Shown: piece after piece, positions 35,086 through 43,357 of the stretch | How the letters are laid out: every line of letters begins with the position of its first letter | How positions within the stretch are numbered: the first letter of the stretch is position 1 | Assembly (NCBI RefSeq): GCF_009729205.1 | Contig: NZ_VTHB01000007.1 | Span: 124,001-188,000 of the forward strand | Direction: 5' to 3' | Length of the DNA stretch: 64,000 nt | Source: Mycobacteroides sp. CBMA 271 | GTDB taxonomy: Bacteria; Actinomycetota; Actinomycetes; Mycobacteriales; Mycobacteriaceae | Program-made: the position numbers and the translations under genes | Notes under the pieces: model-generated | Databases searched by the model: none | What the model saw: the letters and a program-made list of their open reading frames with translations, nothing else | Told to the model about the DNA's origin: nothing

Positions 35086-35433
35086 CTACTCCTTGGTCAG
35101 CTCGACCCCGGCGCTCTCGATGTCGCGAGACGTCACATCAGCGGTCTCGTCGGCGTCTGTGCTGTCTTCGGGATCGTCCACGATCTTGTCGCGGACGGCG
35201 AGCTTCATCCATCGGGTCACGACGCCCGGAGCGATCTCGAGGTCCACGGTGTCGTCGGTGACGGCAGCGATGATGCCCTGCAGCCCCGAGGTGGTGTGCA
35301 CGCGGTCGCCGATCGCGAGGGACTCGTGCAGCGAAATGGTGGCGTCCAGAGCCTTGCGCTGCCGGCGGTTCGCGAAAAAGAGGAACGCGCCCATGACGAG
35401 GATGAGCGGCAAGAAGACGACGAACGATTCCAT
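35086..35433 (-). CDS. yajC: Preprotein translocase accessory subunit YajC
   Basis: A 115-residue protein with one N-terminal transmembrane helix and the conserved RRQRKALDATISLHESLAIG then HTTSGLQGIIAAV. It binds SecDF. The acidic C-terminal extension is typical of mycobacteria. Separated from secD by 76 bases and from ruvB by 142 bases, the latter likely carrying its promoter. Confidence 0.94.
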   Translation of the reverse strand: MESFVVFLPLILVMGAFLFFANRRQRKALDATISLHESLAIGDRVHTTSGLQGIIAAVTDDTVDLEIAPGVVTRWMKLAVRDKIVDDPEDSTDADETADVTSRDIESAGVELTKE

Positions 35434-35575
35434 GACGACTTTCGGGTTCTTTCCGTTAGGTCTGTACGAGATCAGGCAGCCTGCGTGAACAAAGCACGCG
35501 ACAAGTCACCAGTGTGCCATCCGACTCTGTGCAATCGACGCGAACCCCAGGCGCGCCGGGAACTCGAGCGTCCCG

Positions 35576-36643
35576 TCAGTCGAACAGCCCGGTCGGCCCC
35601 AGCGCCTGCGGCGGCGGGGTGAGACCCAGATGTGTCCACGCCGACGGTGTCGCCACGCGTCCGCGCGGGGTACGGGCCAGCATTCCGGCACGCACGAGGA
35701 ACGGTTCACACACCTCTTCGACTGTGGTCGACTCCTCCCCGACGGCCACTGCCAGCGTCGACACGCCCACCGGACCGCCGCCGAAGCTCCGGGTCAGCGC
35801 CGAGAGCACCGCCCTGTCGAGACGGTCCAGCCCCAACTCGTCGACGTCGTACACCTCCAGCGCGGACTTGGCGACGTCCACAGTGATCACGCCGTCCGCC
35901 CTCACCTCGGCATAATCGCGGACCCGTCGCAGCAATCGGTTGGCAATCCGCGGCGTGCCGCGCGAACGCCGGGCGATCTCGACGCCGGCATCGGCGCCCA
36001 GCTCAATACCGAGGATTCCCGCCGACCGGGCCAGCACGAGCTCCAGCTCGGCAGGCTCGTAGAAGTCCATGTGGGCGGTGAACCCAAACCGGTCACGCAG
36101 CGGCCCGGTCAGGGAGCCTGATCGGGTGGTTGCGCCGACGAGAGTGAAGGGGGCCACCTCCAGCGGGATGGAGGTAGCGCCCGGCCCCTTGCCGACCACG
36201 ATGTCGACGCGAAAGTCCTCCATGGCCAGGTACAGCATTTCCTCGGCGGGACGGGCGATGCGATGGATCTCATCGATGAACAACACATCGTTTTCGACGA
36301 GGTTGCTCAGCATCGCGGCCAGATCACCGGCACGCTCCAGTGCGGGCCCCGACGTCACCCGCAGCGAGGTGCCGAGCTCGGCGGCGATGATCATCGCCAG
36401 TGAGGTCTTCCCGAGCCCGGGCGGACCGGACAGCAGGATGTGATCGGGCGTGCCGCCGCGATTCTTGGCGCCGGACAGCACGAGGTCCAGCTGCTCACGC
36501 ACCCGCGGTTGACCGATGAACTCCTGCAGCGACTTGGGTCGCAGACCCGCGTCGATGTCGTTCTCGCCCACCGTGAGCGCACCCGCCATCTCGGCGCCGT
36601 CGAAGTCGTCCTCGCCGTCCTCCAGCTCGTCGAAACGGCTCAT
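35576..36643 (-). CDS. ruvB: Holliday junction helicase motor RuvB
   Basis: A 355-residue AAA+ ATPase with Walker A GPPGLGKT (73-80), Walker B VLFIDEIHR, the sensor GATTRSGSLTGPLRDRFG and a winged-helix C-terminus. It drives branch migration with RuvA. Overlaps ruvA by four bases and ends the ruvC-ruvA-ruvB operon. Confidence 0.97.
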   Translation of the reverse strand: MSRFDELEDGEDDFDGAEMAGALTVGENDIDAGLRPKSLQEFIGQPRVREQLDLVLSGAKNRGGTPDHILLSGPPGLGKTSLAMIIAAELGTSLRVTSGPALERAGDLAAMLSNLVENDVLFIDEIHRIARPAEEMLYLAMEDFRVDIVVGKGPGATSIPLEVAPFTLVGATTRSGSLTGPLRDRFGFTAHMDFYEPAELELVLARSAGILGIELGADAGVEIARRSRGTPRIANRLLRRVRDYAEVRADGVITVDVAKSALEVYDVDELGLDRLDRAVLSALTRSFGGGPVGVSTLAVAVGEESTTVEEVCEPFLVRAGMLARTPRGRVATPSAWTHLGLTPPPQALGPTGLFD

Positions 36644-37242
36644 CGCGTCTTACCCAACAGGGTCAACGCCGATCGCAACACGGTCGAGGTGTCGATATCT
36701 GAATTATCTTGGGCCAGCACGGTATCGGTGGCCTGCTCGGCCTGTTTGGCGGCGAAGCCGAGGCCGGTGAGCGCCTCGATGACCTGCGTGCGCACCAGTG
36801 AGGCGGTGCCGCGACCGCCGAGCTCGGTGGTTCCGCCGGGGACGGCGGCCACCTTCTCGCGCAGTTCCAGCACCAGGCGCTCCGCGCCGCGCTTGCCGAT
36901 CCCCGGCACCCGCGTCAGCGCCGTCACGTCACCGTCGGCCAGCGCCTGACGCAAGGTCGGCGCGTCGTACACCGCGAGGGTGGCCATCGCGATCTTCGGC
37001 CCCACCCCGGAAACCCCGAGCAGCGTCAGGAACAGGTCGCGCGCATCGCTATCGGTGAAGCCGTACAAAGTCATCGAGTCCTCGCGGACGACCATCGCCG
37101 TGATCAGCCGCACCTGCGTGCCGCGGCGCAATGTCGAGAGCGTCGCGGGGGTGGCATTGACGCGGTACCCGACCCCGGCCGCCTCGATCACTACATGATC
37201 GAGGGCGATATCGATGACCTCGCCATTGACCGAAGCAATCAT
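36640..37242 (-). CDS. ruvA: Holliday junction-binding protein RuvA
   Basis: A 200-residue protein: OB domain (MIASVNGEVIDIALDHVVIE), two helix-hairpin-helix motifs (LLGVSGVGPKIAMATL, LTRVPGIGKRGAERLVLEL) and a flexible linker to the C-terminal RuvB-binding helices. Four-base overlaps on both sides. Confidence 0.97.
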   Translation of the reverse strand: MIASVNGEVIDIALDHVVIEAAGVGYRVNATPATLSTLRRGTQVRLITAMVVREDSMTLYGFTDSDARDLFLTLLGVSGVGPKIAMATLAVYDAPTLRQALADGDVTALTRVPGIGKRGAERLVLELREKVAAVPGGTTELGGRGTASLVRTQVIEALTGLGFAAKQAEQATDTVLAQDNSDIDTSTVLRSALTLLGKTR

Positions 37243-37796
37243 CGGGTAACCGCCTTCATCCTGGCCGCGAAGGCCTTCCGTTGTTTCTCCGCCGCGGCTT
37301 CCGCCTTCGCCATTCTCTCCAGCATGGGCGCGCGCCAGCAGTGACAGATTGCCAGGGCCAACGCGTCCGCGGCATCGGCGGGCTTCGGCGCGGTCTGCAG
37401 ATTCAGAATGCGGGTGACCATGGCCGTCACTTGCGACTTATCGGCGCGGCCGTTGCCGGTCACCGCCGCCTTGACCTCGGATGGGGTGTGGAAATGCACC
37501 TCGATCCCCCGTTTGGCGGCTTCCAAGGCGACCACCCCACCGGCCTGCGCAGTGCCCATCACGGTGGACACGTTGTGCTGAGCGAAGACCCGCTCGATGG
37601 CGATCACATCCGGAAGGTGGGTGTCCATCCACTGCTCGACAACTTGACTGATCGCCAGAAGCCGTTGCGGCAGTGGCTGATTAGCGGGAGTACGCACAAC
37701 ATCGACGTCCAAGGCCACGACCTTGCGACCCGAGGACGCCTCGACCATGGATAGGCCACATCGAGTGAGACCCGGATCCACTCCCATCACCCGCAC
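37239..37796 (-). CDS. ruvC: Crossover junction endonuclease RuvC
   Basis: A 185-residue resolvase. Catalytic acids are in MGVDPGLTRCG (Asp7), IAIERVF and AADALALAICH. It cuts Holliday junctions bound by RuvAB. It is the first gene of the ruvCAB operon; a LexA box lies 19 bases upstream of its start. Confidence 0.97.
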   Translation of the reverse strand: MRVMGVDPGLTRCGLSMVEASSGRKVVALDVDVVRTPANQPLPQRLLAISQVVEQWMDTHLPDVIAIERVFAQHNVSTVMGTAQAGGVVALEAAKRGIEVHFHTPSEVKAAVTGNGRADKSQVTAMVTRILNLQTAPKPADAADALALAICHCWRAPMLERMAKAEAAAEKQRKAFAARMKAVTR

Positions 37797-37814
37797 GCGC
37801 CAGCCCTCTCGCCG

Positions 37815-37830
37815 TAGAACAATTGTTCGA
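37815..37830. promoter_or_regulatory. LexA (SOS) box of ruvCAB
   Basis: TAGAACAATTGTTCGA has the palindromic core GAACAATTGTTC and one mismatch to TCGAAC-N4-GTTCGA. It sits in the ruvC promoter, in line with recalled damage induction of ruvC in M. tuberculosis. Confidence 0.82.
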
Positions 37831-37888
37831 TCAGCATATCGAGGGGTTTAGCCCATCCGGGATACCAACACGCACGGGCCCGCTAAAT

Positions 37889-37917
37889 GTCAACGACCGT
37901 TGGCCTAAACTCAGCGC
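37889..37917 (+). promoter_or_regulatory. Leaderless promoter and operator of the second TetR gene
   Basis: TAAACT (37906-37911) lies six bases before the ATG. The 17-base spacer upstream is filled by GTCAACGACCGTTGGC (37889-37904), arms GTCAACG/CGTTGGC. The GTCAAC/GTTGAC half-sites recur upstream of the methyltransferase gene at 39087-39128. No clear -35 element. Confidence 0.6.
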
Positions 37918-38490
37918 ATGTCCACCGAACCTCGGCGATCGGACGCCACGCGTGCGGCCATCCTTGAGGCTGCCCAGGAGCACTTCGCCGGCGTCGGCTA
38001 CGAGAAGGCGACCATCCGGGCCATCGCGGCAACCGCGGGAATCGACCCATCCCTGGTGATGAGGTACTTCGGCAACAAGGGCAAGCTGTTCGCGGCCGCC
38101 GCCGACTTCGATATCCACCTGCCCGAGAACCTGGCCGAGATCCCGCGTTCTCAACTGGGCGCCACCCTCGTCGAGCACTTCGTGACCAGATGGGAGGCCG
38201 ACGACACCATGGTTGCCCTCCTGCGAGCCGTGGTGTCGCAGGAAACGGCACGGGCACGAATGGCCGAGATCTTCAGCAGCCAGATGGTGCCCGTCATCGA
38301 ATCATTGACGGCAGACCGAGCCTTGGAGCGCGCCACACTGATCAGCACGCAGATGATCGGCCTGGCGATGTGCCGTTACGTCATCCGGCTGGGACACCTG
38401 CCGGAGATGACGCAGGAACAGATCATCGACCTGCTGGCCCCGACGATCCAGCTCTACCTGGACTGTCCGATGAACTGCCCGACGAGCTAG
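37918..38490 (+). CDS. TetR-family transcriptional regulator
   Basis: A 190-residue repressor; the helix-turn-helix is in YEKATIRAIAATAGIDPSLVMRYFGNK. The start follows a leaderless promoter containing its probable operator. It converges with the methyltransferase gene, four-base stop overlap, and matching operator half-sites upstream of that gene suggest the latter is its target. Ligand unknown. Confidence 0.85.
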   Translation: MSTEPRRSDATRAAILEAAQEHFAGVGYEKATIRAIAATAGIDPSLVMRYFGNKGKLFAAAADFDIHLPENLAEIPRSQLGATLVEHFVTRWEADDTMVALLRAVVSQETARARMAEIFSSQMVPVIESLTADRALERATLISTQMIGLAMCRYVIRLGHLPEMTQEQIIDLLAPTIQLYLDCPMNCPTS

Positions 38491-39041
38491 CGGGCCCGCT
38501 CGGGTTGCACCCAGGGACGAAGCCTCGGCACCCACCGCGGAACATGCTGGGAGTACTCGGCGTAGTCGCGCCCAAATCGCTTCAACAGGCCGCGTTCCTC
38601 GACGAGCGGGAAGTACACGGCGTTGACCGTGACGAACACCGCCGCCCAGATCAGCAGGCCCACCGAGTTCACCATGAACGCCTCCCCAAGCAGGATGGCG
38701 ATCACGCCGGCGATCATCGGATTACGCACGTAGCGGTATGGGCCACGAACCACGAGATAGACCGGGGGGTCGAACGGCGCCAGAGTGCCTTTGCCCATCT
38801 GATGGAAGAGCATGACGGTTCGCGTGACCAGAAACAGGCCGGCGGCGACCAGCAGCGTTCCGATTACCGTGGCCGTCATCGACATCTGGTCGGACATCCA
38901 CGAGGGCGCCGCGACACCCGATCCGTACACGATGATCAGCGGAATCAAGACCGCCACAGTGACCGGCAGCGCCAGAACAGCGCGAGCAGTGCGCCACAGA
39001 GTCGTTGATTCGGGCGCCGGAGCGACTGTTTGTGTGGCCAT
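38487..39041 (-). CDS. Isoprenylcysteine methyltransferase-like membrane protein
   Basis: A 184-residue protein with four to five transmembrane segments. The C-terminal VVRGPYRYVRNPMIAGVIAILLGEA and EERGLLKRFGRDYAEYSQHVPRWVPR match the ICMT/PEMT (NnrU-like) family, in which SAM binds at the RNPMY-like motif and ExxL region. ATG 39041 follows AAGGGGAA; a GTG six codons upstream would overlap that site. Probably regulated by the convergent TetR. Substrate unknown. Confidence 0.8.
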   Translation of the reverse strand: MATQTVAPAPESTTLWRTARAVLALPVTVAVLIPLIIVYGSGVAAPSWMSDQMSMTATVIGTLLVAAGLFLVTRTVMLFHQMGKGTLAPFDPPVYLVVRGPYRYVRNPMIAGVIAILLGEAFMVNSVGLLIWAAVFVTVNAVYFPLVEERGLLKRFGRDYAEYSQHVPRWVPRLRPWVQPERAR

Positions 39042-39073
39042 GACGGGCTTCCCCTTCACTCTTTGGATGCCTT

Positions 39074-39128
39074 AGGTGTACACCTGGTTGACATTCACGT
39101 CAACAGTTGTTGACCAACAGTCGTTGAC
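39074..39128. promoter_or_regulatory. Cluster of operator half-sites upstream of the methyltransferase
   Basis: Contains the palindrome AGGTGTACACCT (39074-39085), three GTTGAC hexamers (39087, 39109, 39123) and GTCAAC (39099), which together give GTCAACA-GT-TGTTGAC (39099-39114) with 7-base perfect arms. The same half-site occurs at the TetR promoter (37889-37904). Probable multi-site TetR binding region between the methyltransferase and PAP2 genes. Confidence 0.65.
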
Positions 39129-39183
39129 ATCACAGTAACGCCATGCGGGTGACGATTGATTCCCGCGATTAGTCTCGTGTGCG

Positions 39184-39780
39184 ATGTCTGCGAAGAAAGT
39201 AATTCAGTGGTGGCCACCCCTTGGCGTGATTGCGATGCTGGTCCTCGGATTTGCCGTCGGGAAGGGCTCAACCCCCTTTGACCTGTGGTTTTTCCAGGCC
39301 ACCCAACGAGTATTCGGGGTGCAGCCGCGCTGGCTGCTGATCTTCACCAGCTGGGAACTGTTGGGACCGATACTGCTGGCCTGTGTCGGCTTCGAGCTGT
39401 ATCGCCGACAGTGGCGGATCGCGGCGGTGGTGCTCGTCTGCCCGTTCGTGGCGAATTGGACCACGCAAGCCACCAAGATGCTTGTGGGCCGCGAAAAAGG
39501 TGGCTACCTCGCCTACCCCAGCGGCCATACCACCTTCGTGGTGGCCGTTATGGGGATGCTGGTGCTGGTTGCCGGTGGAGCGCTATGGGCATACATCGTT
39601 GCCGGGATCATCAGCACGCTGGGCCTGCTTGGGCAGGTGGCCTGCGGGTACCACTACCTCACCGACACGATCGGCGCCGTACTCGTCACTACCGCGGTGG
39701 TGGTGTTGGCGGCATGGGCCGCGGGTCAGTCTTCGTCGAGCGCGGCCAGCACCTCGTCGGATATATCCACGTTGGTGTAG
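39184..39780 (+). CDS. PAP2-family membrane phosphatase
   Basis: A 198-residue protein with five to six transmembrane segments and the PAP2 signature K-x6-R (KMLVGREK), PSGH and CGYHYLTD. These lipid phosphatases act on phosphatidic acid or polyprenyl phosphates at the outer membrane face. The last 18 codons run into the 3' end of yebC on the other strand (55-base tail-to-tail overlap). Confidence 0.85.
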   Translation: MSAKKVIQWWPPLGVIAMLVLGFAVGKGSTPFDLWFFQATQRVFGVQPRWLLIFTSWELLGPILLACVGFELYRRQWRIAAVVLVCPFVANWTTQATKMLVGREKGGYLAYPSGHTTFVVAVMGMLVLVAGGALWAYIVAGIISTLGLLGQVACGYHYLTDTIGAVLVTTAVVVLAAWAAGQSSSSAASTSSDISTLV

Positions 39781-40481
39781 ACGTTCTGCACGTCGTCGCT
39801 GTCTTCCAGCGCATCTACCAGCTTGAACACCTTGCGCGCAGTGTCGACGTCTACGGGCACGCTCATCGAGGGCTGGAAGGTGGCCTCTGCCGACTCGTAG
39901 TCGATCCCGGCCTCTTGCAGCGACTGACGCACCGCCACCAGGTCGGTGGGCTCGGAGACGATCTCGAAGCTCTCACCGAGGTCGTTGACCTCCTCGGCGC
40001 CCGCCTCCAGGACTGCCGTCAGCACGTCATCCTCGGACAGGGTCCCCTTTTCCAGGGTCACCATGCCCTTGCGGGAGAACAGGTAGGACACCGAGCCCGG
40101 GTCTGCCATGGCGCCGCCATTGCGGGTCATCGCCACGCGGACCTCACCGGCGGCACGGTTGCGGTTATCCGTCAAGCATTCGACAAGTACCGCAACGCCA
40201 TTGGGGCCGTAGCCCTCGTACATGATGGTCTGCCAGTCGGCGCCGCCGGCTTCTTCGCCTGCACCACGCTTGCGGGCACGCTCGATGTTGTCGTTGGGTA
40301 CCGAGGTCTTCTTGGCCTTCTGAATGGCGTCATACAGCGTCGGGTTGCCCGTGGGATCGCCACCACCGGTACGCGCGGCGACCTCGATATTTTTGATGAG
40401 CTTGGCGAACTCCTTGCCACGCCGGGCGTCCTTGACGGCCTTTTGATGCTTGGTGGTCGCCCACTTGGAATGGCCGCTCAT
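39726..40481 (-). CDS. yebC: YebC/TACO1-family protein
   Basis: A 251-residue protein beginning MSGHSKWATTKHQKAVKDARRGKEFAKL, the universal N-terminus of YebC/PmpR/TACO1. Long annotated as transcription regulator; recent work on relatives points to a role in relieving ribosome stalling at proline runs. Same place as Rv2603c. Overlaps the convergent PAP2 gene at its 3' end. Confidence 0.95.
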   Translation of the reverse strand: MSGHSKWATTKHQKAVKDARRGKEFAKLIKNIEVAARTGGGDPTGNPTLYDAIQKAKKTSVPNDNIERARKRGAGEEAGGADWQTIMYEGYGPNGVAVLVECLTDNRNRAAGEVRVAMTRNGGAMADPGSVSYLFSRKGMVTLEKGTLSEDDVLTAVLEAGAEEVNDLGESFEIVSEPTDLVAVRQSLQEAGIDYESAEATFQPSMSVPVDVDTARKVFKLVDALEDSDDVQNVYTNVDISDEVLAALDED

Positions 40482-40516
40482 GTACCCAGTACCTTCTCTC
40501 GTCGTGCTTTGCGCTG

Positions 40517-40532
40517 CCCGAGTCTACTCGGG
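40517..40532. promoter_or_regulatory. Inverted repeat in the yebC promoter region
   Basis: CCCGAGT-CT-ACTCGGG, seven-base arms, lies in the 175-base gap between yebC and the divergent HD-like gene. It may be an operator or RNA hairpin in the yebC leader; no protein can be assigned. Confidence 0.4.
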
Positions 40533-40656
40533 AGTCCCAGGCGGGCAGGGATTCAGTGCGTCTCGACTCTGAATTTGACGACGTTTTTCAGCTGCAAGGC
40601 GTCGTGAGATTCGGACTCGACGACGGGCCCTGCGACGGGAACATAGGGTGACGTGC

Positions 40657-41184
40657 ATGACTGTCCTGGTAGCGGATCCGATCGTTGATGCGGTGCTGGA
40701 CCGGTATGCGTTGACGATCGGCGACAGCCTCACCGATTACCGCAATCATCTGTACCGCGGCATGAACTATCAGCTGCGTCTTCTCGGCATGACCCAGGCA
40801 CCGCCCGAGATCGCACTGGCGTGGGCCACGCACGATATCGGTATCTGGACCGCCGGAACTTGGGACTACTTGGATCCGTCGGTGGCGCTGGCGGAGCAGC
40901 TCGCGCCGGAGTTCGGCATCACCGATGTGGCACGCACCAAGGCGATGGTTGCCGACCACCACAAGCTGAGAGCAGCGGACGATCTCTGGGTTGAGATGTT
41001 CCGGTTGGGTGACCGGGTCGACGCGTTCCGCGGACTGTATGCCTGGACCGGGTTGGAGCGCTCGGATGTCCGCGAGGTGGTGGAGGCATTGCCCTACGGC
41101 GGTTTTCACGGATTCCTGCTCAAGACCGCGGGCAAGTGGACGCTCAAGCACCCGCTGCGTCCCATGCCGATGCTGCGCTGGTGA
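40657..41184 (+). CDS. HD-like phosphohydrolase family protein
   Basis: A 175-residue all-helical protein. Candidate metal ligands are His31, His59-Asp60 (ATHDIGIW), His101-His102 (DHHKL) and Asp near 123 (LGDRVD), an order like that of HD domains. The ATG follows AGGGTG by seven bases. Substrate unknown. Confidence 0.65.
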   Translation: MTVLVADPIVDAVLDRYALTIGDSLTDYRNHLYRGMNYQLRLLGMTQAPPEIALAWATHDIGIWTAGTWDYLDPSVALAEQLAPEFGITDVARTKAMVADHHKLRAADDLWVEMFRLGDRVDAFRGLYAWTGLERSDVREVVEALPYGGFHGFLLKTAGKWTLKHPLRPMPMLRW

Positions 41185-41204
41185 GCTTCCCCTCGCGGAT
41201 CAGA

Positions 41205-41771
41205 TCAGTCGTGTTTTGCTTCGTAACGCAGCAGGACCGTACCGCCCGGAAAGGTGCGGTTCTCTAACAGTCGCAGCGAGATCCATGACGGCAGGGTCGG
41301 GAAGAACGGGATGCCGCCGCCCACGGCGGTGGGTGCGACCACGATCCGATACTCATCCACCAGTCCGGCCTGCACGATCGGCGCGGCCAGCTTCGCGCCG
41401 GCCACCTCCAGATTGCCGTCAGTCTCGGCTTTCAGCTTCGTTACCACCTCGACGGGGTCGCCGCGTTCCAAGCGGGAATTCCAGCCGACGGACTCCAGGG
41501 TGCGCGAGAACACGACCTTGGGCATGTCGCGCCAGATGTGGGCGAAGTCAACGATCAGAGGGGTTGCGTCCGGAGCCTTGTCGGCGGTCGGCCAGTACGC
41601 CGACATCAGTTCGTAAAGCCGCCGCCCGTAGAACGACAGGGTGGTCCCCCGCTCAAAGTCGTTCCAATACTGGTGCAGTTCATCGCTCGGATCGCTCCAG
41701 TCGATGGAGCCATGCGCGTCGGCGATATACCCGTCCACCGACACGTTGAAGCCATAGATGAGTTTGCCCAT
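41205..41771 (-). CDS. Dihydrofolate reductase/RibD C-terminal-like protein
   Basis: A 188-residue protein with MGKLIYGFNVSVDGYIAD at the start, TTLSFYGRRLYELM and EVAGAKLAAPIVQAGLVDEYRI, the hallmarks of the RibD C-terminal/DHFR-like family (COG0262). NADPH-dependent reductase activity is plausible; no evidence ties it to folate or riboflavin. Confidence 0.82.
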   Translation of the reverse strand: MGKLIYGFNVSVDGYIADAHGSIDWSDPSDELHQYWNDFERGTTLSFYGRRLYELMSAYWPTADKAPDATPLIVDFAHIWRDMPKVVFSRTLESVGWNSRLERGDPVEVVTKLKAETDGNLEVAGAKLAAPIVQAGLVDEYRIVVAPTAVGGGIPFFPTLPSWISLRLLENRTFPGGTVLLRYEAKHD

Positions 41772-41921
41772 GCAGATCAGACTCCGCCGGAGGGCGAAAC
41801 TCATCGCGACGCCGACCAGCTGAAGAACATCACCCACTGGCGCCCGCCTCTAAGTGACAAGTCATCGGGTCCCGCTGTTGGCAGCAAGGCTTGTCGCTCA
41901 GAGCCGGGCACGCCGTTGTTG

Positions 41922-42503
41922 TCAGGAAGCCCGGACCAGATCCACGAACATCTGATGAACCCGCCGGTCGCCGGTGACCTCGGGGTGAAAGGCCGTCGCC
42001 AGCGCATTCCCTTGTCTCACCGCGACCGGATGCCCCTGCGCTGAGGCCAGCACCTCGACGTCAGCGCCGATTCGTTCCACCCACGGCGCCCTGATAAACA
42101 CCGCATGCAGCGCGCCGTCGAGCCCGGCGAAGTCCAGATCACCCTCGAAGGAGTCCACCTGGCGTCCGAAGGCATTGCGCCGCACCGTCATATCGATGGC
42201 ACCGAGCGCCACCGCGTCATCGCGAGTATCCAGGATCTCGCTGGCCAGCAGGATCATGCCCGCACACGAACCGTAGACCGGCAGGCCGTCGCGCAGCCGT
42301 TCGGTGAGCGGGTCCAGGAGTTCGAACACGCGCAGCAGGTTGCTCATGGTGGTCGACTCGCCGCCGGGGATCACCAGACCATCTACCTTGGCGAGTTCCT
42401 CCGGACGGCGTACACCGAGCGCGTCAGCACCCGAATCTTTCAGAGCGGCAATATGTTCCCTGACATCACCCTGCAATGCCAGTACTCCGACAAGCGGGCT
42501 CAC
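41922..42503 (-). CDS. pdxT: Pyridoxal 5'-phosphate synthase glutaminase subunit PdxT
   Basis: A 193-residue class I-like glutaminase. GGES at 47-50 and nucleophile Cys80 (YGSCAGM) are present with the His-x-Glu near ATAFHPEVTGD. It supplies ammonia to PdxS. Its start overlaps the tesB stop by four bases. Confidence 0.96.
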   Translation of the reverse strand: MSPLVGVLALQGDVREHIAALKDSGADALGVRRPEELAKVDGLVIPGGESTTMSNLLRVFELLDPLTERLRDGLPVYGSCAGMILLASEILDTRDDAVALGAIDMTVRRNAFGRQVDSFEGDLDFAGLDGALHAVFIRAPWVERIGADVEVLASAQGHPVAVRQGNALATAFHPEVTGDRRVHQMFVDLVRAS

Positions 42504-43351
42504 GCCATGTTCCCCTTGGCGATCGACGCCTCATCAGGGTTGCGTTCGTACCGGGTGAGCCCCTCTTGCACTACCGCTGCGACCATCCGGCCCTCGCGGT
42601 CGAAGATCCGTCCCTGGGTCAGCGCCCGCCCATATCCGGCCGACGGCGAAGTCTCGTCGTACAGCAGCCAGTCGTCGGCCCGGAACGGCCGCAGGAACCA
42701 CAACGCATGATCCAGCGAGGCGGTCTGCAACACCGCATCCCGGTGCGGCACTTTGGAAGAGCTCAGCAGGGTCAGGTCGCTCATGTAGGCCAGCGCACAG
42801 ATGTGCAGCACCGGGTCGTCGGGAAGCTGCTTGCGGCAGCGGAACCACACCCGCTGCTGCGCCGCCAACCGCGGGCTCCGGTCCATCAGCTCGTCGGGCA
42901 CGATCCGGATGTCCCATTCGGCGAACTGCCGGAACAGATCGCGGCTGAACGAGTCCTCGTCCTGCGCATCCGGCAAGTCCTCGGGCGCCGGCACCGGCGG
43001 CATCAGGTCCTGATGCTCAATGCCGGTATCCAGGGTCTGGAAGGAAGCCGACATGCTGAAGATGGGCTGGCCGTCCTGGATCGCGGTGACGCGGCGGGTG
43101 CAGAACGAGCGCCCGTCACGCACCCGGTCAACGAGAAACACCGTGGGCTCGTTGGGGTTTCCGGGCCGCAGGAAATATCCGTGCAGGGAATGCACGAGAT
43201 ACTCCGGCTCCACGGTGCGGACCGCGGAAACCAGTGACTGTCCGGCGACCTGACCGCCGAACGTGCGGCGCAGGCTGCTGGGGGTCACGTTGCCCCGGAA
43301 GATGTCCTTTTCGAGCTGTTCGAGGGTAAGGATCTCTTCGATGTCGGCCAC
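42500..43351 (-). CDS. tesB: Acyl-CoA thioesterase II (TesB family)
   Basis: A 283-residue double hotdog thioesterase (FRGNVTPSSLRRTFGGQVAGQ; YLVHSLHGYFLRPGNP; and near the end DHALWFLRPFRADDWLLYD). It sits inside the pdxS-pdxT pair as in M. tuberculosis (Rv2605c). Hydrolyses acyl-CoA. Confidence 0.92.
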   Translation of the reverse strand: MADIEEILTLEQLEKDIFRGNVTPSSLRRTFGGQVAGQSLVSAVRTVEPEYLVHSLHGYFLRPGNPNEPTVFLVDRVRDGRSFCTRRVTAIQDGQPIFSMSASFQTLDTGIEHQDLMPPVPAPEDLPDAQDEDSFSRDLFRQFAEWDIRIVPDELMDRSPRLAAQQRVWFRCRKQLPDDPVLHICALAYMSDLTLLSSSKVPHRDAVLQTASLDHALWFLRPFRADDWLLYDETSPSAGYGRALTQGRIFDREGRMVAAVVQEGLTRYERNPDEASIAKGNMA

Positions 43352-43357
43352 GTGCGG

